A DNA stretch of 11,256 nt from JAYZVT01 sp050248375 (GTDB lineage: Bacteria; Pseudomonadota; Alphaproteobacteria; Rhizobiales; Methyloligellaceae): contig JBFWSL010000108.1 of assembly GCA_050248375.1 (NCBI GenBank), positions 1 through 11,256 on the forward strand, given 5' to 3'. Positions 1 through 5,905 of this stretch are shown here, one piece after another (the stretch's first letter is position 1; each line of letters starts with the position of its first letter). The notes beneath the pieces were generated by a model that saw nothing but the letters and a program-made list of their open reading frames with translations, did not search any database and was not told where the DNA came from. The translations under genes were made by a program, and so were the position numbers.

Positions 1-449
1 AGCGGCAGCTTGCCTTCCGCCAGGCGGTTGCGCCCGTACTTCTTGAACTCGGCGTCGGAGTTGTTGGTCTCCGGGCCGCCGGCGCAGAAGGTGCACTTGT
101 CCATCTTGCCGCGCGAGCCGAAGTTGCCCACCTGGGGATACTGCGGCGCGCCGAAGGGGCATGCGTAGAAGCAGTAGCCGCAGCCGATGCACAGGTCCTT
201 GGAGTGCAGCACCACACCTTCGTCGGTCTGGTAGAAGCAGTCCACCGGGCACACCGCCATGCAGGGCGCGTCGGAGCAATGCATGCAGGCCACCGAGATG
301 GATCTCTCGCCCGGCTTGCCGTCATTGATCGTCACCACCCGGCGGCGGTTGATGCCCCACGGGACCTCGTGCTCGTTCTTGCACGCCGTGACACACGCAT
401 TGCATTCGATGCAGCGCTCTGCATCACAAAGGAATTTCATCCTGGCCAT
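1..449 (-). CDS. fdhB: Formate dehydrogenase beta subunit, four [4Fe-4S] ferredoxin-like protein (3' end cut off)
   Basis: Electron-transfer subunit that carries electrons from the catalytic subunit towards a membrane cytochrome b or other acceptor. The visible 149 residues hold ferredoxin-type cysteine groups: C13/C16/C19/C23, C55/C58/C63/C67, C87/C90/C93/C97, and a later CTFC pair at about 119-122, the pattern of the FdhB/DmsB/NrfC polyferredoxin family. The C-terminal third, including the last cysteines, lies left of position 1. The ATG at 449 is preceded by GGGAG (457-461) at 7-nt spacing. This ribosome binding site overlaps the fdhA stop codon, and only 11 bp separate the two genes, which indicates translational coupling. 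A second ATG three codons in (440) is possible but worse placed. No signal peptide is seen, so export would occur by hitch-hiking on the TAT signal of FdhA, as is known for related enzymes. Family assignment is strong; the exact electron acceptor cannot be told from here. Confidence 0.93.
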   Translation of the reverse strand, partial: MARMKFLCDAERCIECNACVTACKNEHEVPWGINRRRVVTINDGKPGERSISVACMHCSDAPCMAVCPVDCFYQTDEGVVLHSKDLCIGCGYCFYACPFGAPQYPQVGNFGSRGKMDKCTFCAGGPETNNSDAEFKKYGRNRLAEGKLP

Positions 450-460
450 TGCGTGTCTCC

Positions 461-3391
461 CTATGCCTTCGTGATCTTGCAGAGAGAGCACTTGGTCTCC
501 TGCATATTGGTCACGGAGTCATATCCGTAGGTGAAGGCCGTGTTCGCGGACTCGCCGAGAACATACGGATCCGCACCTTCCGGATATTTGCCTCTCAGGT
601 CCTTGCCCTGGTAATGGCCGCCGAAGTGGAAGGGCATGAACACCACGCCCTTGCCCACGCGCTCGGTCACCATCGCCATGACCTTCACCTTGGCTTTCTC
701 AGGCCCCTCGACCCAGACCATCTCGCCATCCTTGATGCCGAGATTGTTGGCGTCGAGCGGATTGATTTCGACGAACATCTGCTGCTGCAGTTCCGCCAGC
801 CAGGGATTGGACCGCGACTCTTCACCACCGCCCTCGTATTCCACGAGGCGCCCCGAAGTCATGATGATGGGATACTCCTTGGAGTAGTCATCCTTCTGAA
901 TCGAGGCATAGCGGGTGGGCAGACGATACATCTTCCTGTCGGAATAGGTTTCGTACTTCGGCAGGAGATCGCGCCTGTTGGTGTAGAGCGGCTCGCGATG
1001 GGTCGGCACCGGATCCGGGAAGTTCCAGACCACGGTCCGCGCCTTCGCGTTGCCGTAGGGTGCGCAGCCATGCTTGATGGCGACGCGCTGGATGCCGCCC
1101 GAAAGGTCGGTCTTCCAGTTGACCCCGTCGACCTTGTCGCCGCCGATCTTCTCGATCGTCGCGCGCTCCTCGGCCGTGAGGTCGCCGTCCCAGCCGAGCT
1201 TCTTCAGCATACCCATGGTGAACTCGGGATAGCCGTCCTTGATCTCCGAACCGACCGGATAGGACACGCCCTCGTTGCCGCCTTCGGCGAGCAGGTTGCC
1301 CTTGCCCCACTTCTCCGGAGCCTCGACGCCGAAGCGGGCGCGGAAGCACAGACCGCCCTCGGCCACGGGCTTGGACGGATTGTAGAGAATCTGGGTGCCG
1401 GGATGCTTGATTTCCGGCGTACCCCAGCACGGCCAGGGCAAACCATATTGCTCACCATCGCAGGGTCCACCCTTAGCGATAAGGGTCGTCCTGTCGAAAG
1501 TGTGCTGGTTGGCCATGTGCAGCTTCATCCGCTCGGGCGACTGGCCCGTATAGCCGACAGTCCACATGCCCCGGTTGAACTCCCGGGTAATGTCCTCGAC
1601 ATTCGGCTCGTTGTTTTCGACCTTGATGTTCTTGAACATCTCCTTGTCGAAACCGAGCTTCTTGGCGAAGAGATACATGATCTCGTGATCGACCTTCGAC
1701 TCGAACAGCGGCTTGACCACCGTTTCGCGCCACTGCAGCGACCGGTTCGACGCGGTCACGGACCCGTAGGTCTCGAACTGCGTTGACGCCGGCAGCAGAT
1801 AAACGCCATCGGTGCGATCGCCAAGCACGGCGCTGACCGTCGGATACGGATCGACGACAACGAGAAGATCGAGCTTCTCGAACGCCTTCTTCATCTCGAT
1901 GCCGCGGGTCTGCGAGTTCGGCGCGTGGCCCCAGAAGACCATGGCCCGGAGATTGTCCGGCTGGTCCATGTTCTCCTTGGCTTCCAGAACGCCGTCCACC
2001 CAGCGCGAAACCGGGATCCCGCTCGACTCCATCAGGTTCTTGTCCTTGCCGTCCTTGTCCTTGACGACAGCGAACCGTCCCTTCAGGTATTCGTAGTCGA
2101 CTTCCCAAACCCGGGCCCAGTGCTTCCACGCACCCGCCGCCAGGCCATAGTAGCCCGGAAGGGTGTGAGACAGCACACCCAGGTCGGTTGCACCTTGCAC
2201 GTTGTCATGGCCGCGGAAGATGTTGGCACCGCCACCTTCGACACCAATGTTGCCCAGGGCCAACTGCAACACGCAGTAGGCGCGGGTGTTGTTGTTGCCG
2301 TTGGAGTGCTGCGTGCCGCCCATGCACCAGACGAGCGTGCCGGGCTTGTGCGTGGCAAGCGTACGGGCGACGCGGCGAAGCTGCGAACCCGGAACGCCGG
2401 TGACCGTCTCGGTCTCCTCGGGGGTCCACTTCTTCACTTCCTCGCGGATGTGCTCCATGCCCCAGACGCGCTGGCGGATATACTCCTTGTCTTCCCAGCC
2501 GTTCTCGAAGATGTGCCAGAGAATGCCCCAGATCAGGGCCACGTCGGTGCCCGGACGGAACCGGACATACTCGCTGGCATGGGCGGCCGTGCGGGTGAAG
2601 CGCGGGTCGCACACGATCAGGGCGGCGTTGTTCTGCTCCTTCGCTTTCAGGATATGCTGCACGGCCACGGGATGCGCCTCGGTCGGATTGGACCCGATGA
2701 GGATCATCGCCTTGGAGTTGTGCATATCGTTGTAGGAGTTGGTCATGCAGCCATAGCCCCAGGTGTTGGCTACACCCGCGACAGTGGTCGAATGGCAGAT
2801 ACGCGCCTGGTGGTCACCGTTGTTGGAGCCCCAGAACGCATACAGCTTGCGGAACAGGTAGGACTGCTCGTTCGAATGCTTCGCCGAGCCGAGCCAGTAG
2901 ACAGAGTCGGGTCCGGACTTCTCCCGGATCTCGAGCATCTTGTCGCCGATCTCGTTGATCGCCTGATCCCAGCTGATCCGCTGCCATTTGCCGCCGGCCA
3001 GCTTCGTCGGATACTTCAGCCGCCGCTCGCCATGAGCGTGTTCGCGCACCGAAGCGCCCTTCGCACAGTGAGCGCCGAGGTTCAGCGGGCTGTCGAAGCC
3101 GGGCTCCTGCCCGATCCAGACACCGTTCTGAACTTCAGCCAGGACCGTGCAGCCGACCGAGCAGTGCGTGCAGACCGATTTCCTGATCTCGATCTGTCCG
3201 CCCGCCGGGCTTGCCGCCTCGGCCTTGGTGACCATTCCGCTGCGCAGGCCGGTGACGGCCGCGAGACCGCCGATGGCGAGTCCCGAATTGCGCAGGAAGG
3301 TGCGCCTGTCGATGGCGCCTCCGGTCAGCTCGTTGAGGGCAGACGACAAACGGGGGCCTCTCGCAACCCCGCCCATCTTCTTCCTGAGCAT
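461..3391 (-). CDS. fdhA: Formate dehydrogenase catalytic alpha subunit, TAT-exported, Cys-type molybdopterin enzyme
   Basis: Oxidises formate to CO2 at a Mo or W bis-MGD centre, probably in the periplasm. The 976 residues fit the family. A twin-arginine motif (DRRTFLR, Arg29-Arg30) is followed by a hydrophobic Gly/Ala-rich segment to about residue 50 and a plausible AxA cleavage site near 57-59. The N-terminal [4Fe-4S] site is C74, C77, C81 and C109. The metal ligand lies in the conserved segment QARICHSTTVAG: Cys199 followed by His200, where Escherichia coli FDH-H and FDH-N have selenocysteine-His. Arg393 in the FRGHDNVQG segment matches the conserved active-site arginine. The C-terminal dinucleotide-binding domain spans about residues 840-960. 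The ATG at 3391 has AAGGAG (3398-3403) at 6-nt spacing; Met6 is an alternative start. It lies between the small TAT peptide gene and fdhB in one operon. The metal (Mo or W) cannot be decided from sequence. Confidence 0.96.
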   Translation of the reverse strand: MLRKKMGGVARGPRLSSALNELTGGAIDRRTFLRNSGLAIGGLAAVTGLRSGMVTKAEAASPAGGQIEIRKSVCTHCSVGCTVLAEVQNGVWIGQEPGFDSPLNLGAHCAKGASVREHAHGERRLKYPTKLAGGKWQRISWDQAINEIGDKMLEIREKSGPDSVYWLGSAKHSNEQSYLFRKLYAFWGSNNGDHQARICHSTTVAGVANTWGYGCMTNSYNDMHNSKAMILIGSNPTEAHPVAVQHILKAKEQNNAALIVCDPRFTRTAAHASEYVRFRPGTDVALIWGILWHIFENGWEDKEYIRQRVWGMEHIREEVKKWTPEETETVTGVPGSQLRRVARTLATHKPGTLVWCMGGTQHSNGNNNTRAYCVLQLALGNIGVEGGGANIFRGHDNVQGATDLGVLSHTLPGYYGLAAGAWKHWARVWEVDYEYLKGRFAVVKDKDGKDKNLMESSGIPVSRWVDGVLEAKENMDQPDNLRAMVFWGHAPNSQTRGIEMKKAFEKLDLLVVVDPYPTVSAVLGDRTDGVYLLPASTQFETYGSVTASNRSLQWRETVVKPLFESKVDHEIMYLFAKKLGFDKEMFKNIKVENNEPNVEDITREFNRGMWTVGYTGQSPERMKLHMANQHTFDRTTLIAKGGPCDGEQYGLPWPCWGTPEIKHPGTQILYNPSKPVAEGGLCFRARFGVEAPEKWGKGNLLAEGGNEGVSYPVGSEIKDGYPEFTMGMLKKLGWDGDLTAEERATIEKIGGDKVDGVNWKTDLSGGIQRVAIKHGCAPYGNAKARTVVWNFPDPVPTHREPLYTNRRDLLPKYETYSDRKMYRLPTRYASIQKDDYSKEYPIIMTSGRLVEYEGGGEESRSNPWLAELQQQMFVEINPLDANNLGIKDGEMVWVEGPEKAKVKVMAMVTERVGKGVVFMPFHFGGHYQGKDLRGKYPEGADPYVLGESANTAFTYGYDSVTNMQETKCSLCKITKA

Positions 3392-3422
3392 CGCTTTCTC
3401 CTTCCCTAAGGATATCTGGCCG

Positions 3423-3465
3423 CCGGCTCATGCCGGGAGGCCGTTCAAACCCGCCTCGCGGCGGG
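3423..3465 (-). other. Two small hairpins between the TAT peptide gene and fdhA
   Basis: The 86-bp gap holds two GC-rich inverted repeats. One is a 6-bp stem, CCCGCC (3450-3455) with GGCGGG (3460-3465) and a 4-nt loop; in the direction of transcription TTT follows it. The second is a 5-bp stem, CCGGC (3423-3427) with GCCGG (3432-3436). Placed just after the stop of the small gene and before the fdhA ribosome binding site, they could reduce read-through or protect mRNA ends. No long T-tract follows, so a full terminator is unlikely. Role is inferred only. Confidence 0.4.
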
Positions 3466-3477
3466 GCCTTGCAACAC

Positions 3478-3675
3478 CTAGAAGCGAGCGAGCTCGTAGT
3501 AGGTCTTGACGTGGCTGGTCTCCGCGTAGGAGCCATCCTTCTTTTCGGCAGTGGTGCTTGCCTCGGCCGTGTTCTTGCCGGTCACGAGCGCGGCGGTGCC
3601 GGCAACGGCACTTGCGCCCGCGAGCTTCAGGAAGCTGCGGCGGTCGGCGACGGCACGATCACTTTTCTGCGTCAT
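3478..3675 (-). CDS. Small formate dehydrogenase-region TAT-signal protein (65 aa)
   Basis: A 65-residue protein, half of which is a twin-arginine signal: ADRRSFLKLAGASAVAG (Arg12-Arg13), a hydrophobic stretch to about residue 32, and a plausible cleavage site near A37-E-A. The remaining roughly 27 residues are polar, end in TYYELARF, and have no cysteine or other cofactor motif. It matches what is known as the formate dehydrogenase-region TAT target family, small proteins encoded just upstream of fdhA in many proteobacteria; their role is not established. The ATG at 3675 follows a full AAGGAGG (3682-3688) at 6-nt spacing, one of the best ribosome binding sites in the window, so it is certainly translated. 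Its place between the chaperone gene and fdhA suggests a part in enzyme maturation or as a small exported subunit. That function is inference. Confidence 0.88.
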   Translation of the reverse strand: MTQKSDRAVADRRSFLKLAGASAVAGTAALVTGKNTAEASTTAEKKDGSYAETSHVKTYYELARF

Positions 3676-3695
3676 GCTCTGCCTCCTTGGTCAAT

Positions 3696-3756
3696 CCGGA
3701 GAGGGGCGTCACGCAACCCTTCCGGGGTGTTTGACGGACGGCGTCACGCCACGTCC
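3696..3756 (-). other. Pair of hairpins between the torD-like gene and the TAT peptide gene
   Basis: The 98-bp gap contains two consecutive stem-loops. One pairs CCGGA/AGGG (3696-3705, with G3701 bulged) with CCCTTCCGG (3717-3725) around an 11-nt loop. The other pairs GGACGGCG (3736-3743) with CGCC/GTCC (3747-3756), with two bulged bases. The 9-mer GCGTCACGC occurs in both, at 3706-3714 and 3741-3749. No T-tract follows either, so they look more like mRNA-processing or stability elements than terminators. Pairing is read directly from the sequence; function is inferred. Confidence 0.45.
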
Positions 3757-3773
3757 GCCTTCCCATACGCAAC

Positions 3774-4391
3774 TCAGGACATGGAGAAGGCCGTCTCTTC
3801 AATTTCAATGAAGCGGCGGCCGACCGTGCCCAGTGCGGCGTAGAGAACCGATGACTTCGCGCCCTCGAGGTCCGCGAAGAAATGATCGACCCAACTGGAA
3901 AGATGGGTCTCGAAAAAGCGCTTCTGCTCGGCCACGGACGCCGGATCGCCGAACTCGCCGGTGATCAGGCCAGCCATCATGTCGAGCAGCGCGGCGATGT
4001 GATCCTCGGGCTCCCTGACGGAGGGATCCCGCGCGATGCCGAGCGCGGCCATGTCGTTGCGCAGCCTGGCGAGCGGCTTCTCGTTGAGAAATCCGGTGAG
4101 GTAGTAGGAGCCGTAGGGCAGCAGTTCGCCCCGGCCCACTCCGATGAAGAGATCGTGATATTCCCGGCGCACCTGGTCCAGGCCGGTGCGGGAGGCGAGA
4201 TGGCCGAAATCGCGGATCGCCTTGCCGAGATCGGTGTCCGACCCGGTCAGGGCGGCGGCGGTCTCCAGGTCCGCGCCGCCAGGAGGCGCTGCAAGGAACC
4301 TGGCAAGGTAACGGTAGAGCTGGGCGCGCAACTCGTCCTCGGGAGCGACCTGGATCGTCACTCTCTCCCTCCGCGCATGGTTGCCGGACAT
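3774..4391 (-). CDS. TorD/DmsD-family molybdoenzyme maturation chaperone
   Basis: Cytoplasmic chaperone of 205 residues, normal for the family, which binds the TAT signal of a molybdoenzyme and holds the apoprotein until the cofactor is inserted. The partner here is most likely FdhA, and perhaps also the small TAT peptide. Evidence is the all-helical composition plus the two family landmarks: the segment EYHDLFIGVGRGELLPYGSYY (about residues 77-97), which corresponds to the usual E-Y-x-x-L-F ... P-x-x-S-x-Y region, and EPEDHIAALL (128-137), the TorD signature. A later HLSSWVDHFF (163-172) also fits. The ATG at 4391 has a strong GGGGAGGT (4402-4409) upstream with about 10-nt spacing. It is the first gene of the operon as seen here, the common position for such chaperones beside fdhA. 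The specific subfamily name cannot be fixed, so no symbol is given. Confidence 0.9.
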   Translation of the reverse strand: MSGNHARRERVTIQVAPEDELRAQLYRYLARFLAAPPGGADLETAAALTGSDTDLGKAIRDFGHLASRTGLDQVRREYHDLFIGVGRGELLPYGSYYLTGFLNEKPLARLRNDMAALGIARDPSVREPEDHIAALLDMMAGLITGEFGDPASVAEQKRFFETHLSSWVDHFFADLEGAKSSVLYAALGTVGRRFIEIEETAFSMS

Positions 4392-4726
4392 CTGGCCCAG
4401 TACCTCCCCAATAGTTCGGCGCCGCAGTTGTCCTGCGGTCCCGGGTGGACTGGTGTCGCGGGGTAATTGGCGAACATCAGCACACCATAAACTGAATAAG
4501 CCGAAAAAATATAATCCAATGCGTTCGATGCGGACTAGTGAGAGAAACTGTCGAAATTATCGGATTCCCGTAAGAAACAGCGTAAAACACACTGTTTATC
4601 GCCACGAATGGTGTTTGACGGTCTTCGGGCTGCTCCGTTTGCTTTGGCGCGCGGTCTTGATAGGCTGTAACAAAGAACAGGCGGAGAACCCCCCACAGGA
4701 GGGGCCAGTCCCGCGGAGGCAACGAA
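4392..4726. promoter_or_regulatory. Divergent control region between the fdh operon and moaA
   Basis: 335 bp without a supported gene. The edges are GC-rich like the rest of the window, but 4485-4600 is markedly AT-rich and includes an A-tract with TATAAT (4509-4514 area) that could serve as a -10 on either strand. On the plus strand TTGACG (4615-4620) is a good -35 match, but the sequence 17 bp downstream is only a weak -10. No FNR box (TTGAT-N4-ATCAA) and no ModE-type palindrome is visible. Short ORFs reading through here have poor starts and atypical composition. The promoters for both the fdh genes (leftward) and moaA (rightward) must lie here unless transcription enters from elsewhere. 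Confidence 0.6.
4569..4620. repeat. Cluster of four AAACA/TGTTT motifs arranged head-on
   Basis: Four related short motifs occur within 52 bp. Two point right: CGTAAGAAACAG (4569-4580) and CGTAAAACAC (4581-4590). Two point left: CTGTTTATCG (4592-4601) and GTGTTTGACG (4611-4620). The second and fourth form a 10-bp inverted repeat with one mismatch around a 20-nt spacer; the first and third share AAACAG/CTGTTT around 11 nt. The right-most copy overlaps the candidate -35 TTGACG of moaA. This layout is typical of a multi-site regulator; which regulator is unknown. Confidence 0.45.
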
Positions 4727-4729
4727 TTG
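4715..4729 (+). promoter_or_regulatory. Ribosome binding site and TTG start codon of moaA
   Basis: GGAGG (4715-4719) stands 7 nt before TTG at 4727, which opens a frame running straight into the conserved MoaA N-terminus. There is no in-frame ATG before residue 44, inside the radical-SAM cysteine motif, so ATG cannot be the start. An in-frame GTG at 4799 would give a protein starting seven residues before the conserved LRVSVTDRC core and lacks a comparable ribosome binding site. Confidence 0.8.
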
Positions 4730-5764
4730 AGCATTTCAGTCGATAGAGAGTTCACGCCGGAAGCAGCGGACGGGCTCGTCGATCCCTTCGGCCGGCAAGT
4801 GACCTATCTGCGCGTCTCGGTCACGGACCGCTGCGATTTCCGCTGTGTCTATTGCATGGCGGAGAACATGTCGTTCCTGCCGAAGAAGGACCTGCTGTCG
4901 CTGGAGGAACTCGACCGGGTATGCACGGCTTTCGCGCGGCGGGGGGTGCGCAAGCTCAGGATCACCGGCGGCGAGCCGCTGGTGCGCAAGAACATCATGT
5001 GGCTGTTCCGCGCCCTTTCGCGGCACATGGACACCGGCCTTCTGGACGAGCTGACGCTTACCACCAACGCCAGCCAGCTTCCGCGCCACGCCCGGGACCT
5101 GGCCGCGTGCGGCGTGCGGCGGGTCAACATCTCGCTCGATACACTGGATCCGCAGAAATTCAGGGACATCACCCGCTGGGGCGACTTCTCCCAGGTGATG
5201 GCCGGCATCGACGCGGCGCAGGAGGCGGGGCTGAAGGTCAAGATCAACGCGGTGGCCCTGAAGGACGTCAACGAGCACGAATATGACGACATGATCCGCT
5301 GGTGCCACGGCCGCGGCATGGACCTGACGCTGATCGAGACCATGCCCATGGGCGACATCGACGGGAACCGTTCGGACCAGTATCTGCCGCTGTCCATCGT
5401 CAGGGCGCGGCTGATGGATACCTGGACCCTTAAGGACATCCCCTACAGGACCGGCGGCCCCGCCCGTTACGTGGAGGTGGCCGAAACCGGCGGAAAAATC
5501 GGCTTCATCACGCCGATGACCCACAATTTCTGCGAATCCTGCAACCGGGTGCGGCTCACCTGCACGGGCACGCTCTATATGTGCCTGGGCCAGGACGACG
5601 CCGCCGACCTCAGAGTGCCGCTGCGCTCGGGCGCGGACGACACGGCCCTGCAGGCAGCCATCACGGCGGCGATCGCCCGCAAACCCAAGGGCCACGACTT
5701 CGTCATCGACCGGCGCACGAAGCGGCCGGCGGTGGCCCGCCACATGTCCGTGACCGGTGGCTGA
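4727..5764 (+). CDS. moaA: GTP 3',8-cyclase MoaA (molybdopterin biosynthesis)
   Basis: Radical-SAM enzyme that converts GTP to 3',8-cyclo-7,8-dihydro-GTP, the first step of molybdenum cofactor synthesis, in the cytoplasm. The protein has 345 residues, close to the usual 325-340. The SAM-binding [4Fe-4S] motif is C36-x3-C40-x2-C43, followed by the GGEPL motif at about 81-85. The second, substrate-binding cluster is the C-terminal C-x2-C-x13-C (CESCNRVRL...MC). The protein ends in Gly-Gly, the conserved MoaA C-terminal tail needed for activity in known family members. It starts at TTG (see the separate ribosome binding site entry). It is transcribed away from the fdh operon, which encodes an enzyme needing the final cofactor; no other moa, moe or mob gene is in view. 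No clear terminator follows, only short weak stems in 5770-5808. Confidence 0.96.
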   Translation: MSISVDREFTPEAADGLVDPFGRQVTYLRVSVTDRCDFRCVYCMAENMSFLPKKDLLSLEELDRVCTAFARRGVRKLRITGGEPLVRKNIMWLFRALSRHMDTGLLDELTLTTNASQLPRHARDLAACGVRRVNISLDTLDPQKFRDITRWGDFSQVMAGIDAAQEAGLKVKINAVALKDVNEHEYDDMIRWCHGRGMDLTLIETMPMGDIDGNRSDQYLPLSIVRARLMDTWTLKDIPYRTGGPARYVEVAETGGKIGFITPMTHNFCESCNRVRLTCTGTLYMCLGQDDAADLRVPLRSGADDTALQAAITAAIARKPKGHDFVIDRRTKRPAVARHMSVTGG

Positions 5765-5835
5765 CAGGCTTAACGGACCGTAAGCGCGGGCCCGTGATTT
5801 CCTTTACGAAATAAGCTTTTATTAGGCACCTTCGT

Positions 5836-5866
5836 TTGCTCGATTTTTACGCGCGGGGCCTAGATT
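5836..5866 (+). promoter_or_regulatory. Possible promoter for the GGDEF/EAL gene
   Basis: In the 141-bp gap after moaA, TTGCTC (5836-5841) and TAGATT (5861-5866) resemble -35 and -10 boxes, but the 19-bp spacing is long and each matches the consensus in only about four positions. The stretch just before, 5798-5850, is AT-rich relative to the surroundings. Weak support. Confidence 0.25.
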
Positions 5867-5905
5867 GCCACCTCGGGGAAAGGTTATTCCGGGGGCGTTT
5901 GGCTA

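Noticed and set aside
449..1786. 445-codon plus-strand open frame opposite fdhA, and a similar 494-codon one at 1925-3409
   Set aside because: Antisense shadows of the FdhA coding sequence, with His/Leu/Arg-rich translations and no recognisable motif.
2790..2800. Selenocysteine codon in fdhA
   Set aside because: The metal-ligand codon encodes Cys and the reading frame contains no internal TGA.
4643..4662. Sigma54-like promoter TGGCGCG followed by CTTGAT upstream of moaA
   Set aside because: The spacing between the GG and the expected GC elements is off and the -12 GC is missing; sigma54 promoters tolerate little change in this spacing.
4392..4726. FNR-type (TTGAT-N4-ATCAA) or ModE-type control sites for the formate dehydrogenase operon
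   Set aside because: Looked for on both strands and not found; the dyads that do exist there have different sequence.
4477..4755. 92-codon minus-strand frame in the fdh-moaA intergenic region
   Set aside because: It overlaps the moaA start and ribosome binding site, has no convincing ribosome binding site of its own and no recognisable family; its composition only reflects the AT-rich control region.
4736..5743. 335-codon minus-strand open frame opposite moaA
   Set aside because: Shadow of moaA; the plus strand encodes both MoaA cysteine motifs and the Gly-Gly end.
5770..5808. Intrinsic terminator after moaA
   Set aside because: CGTAA/TTACG gives only a 5-bp stem with a long loop, the inner CGGGCCCG has almost no loop, and no T-tract follows at the right distance.
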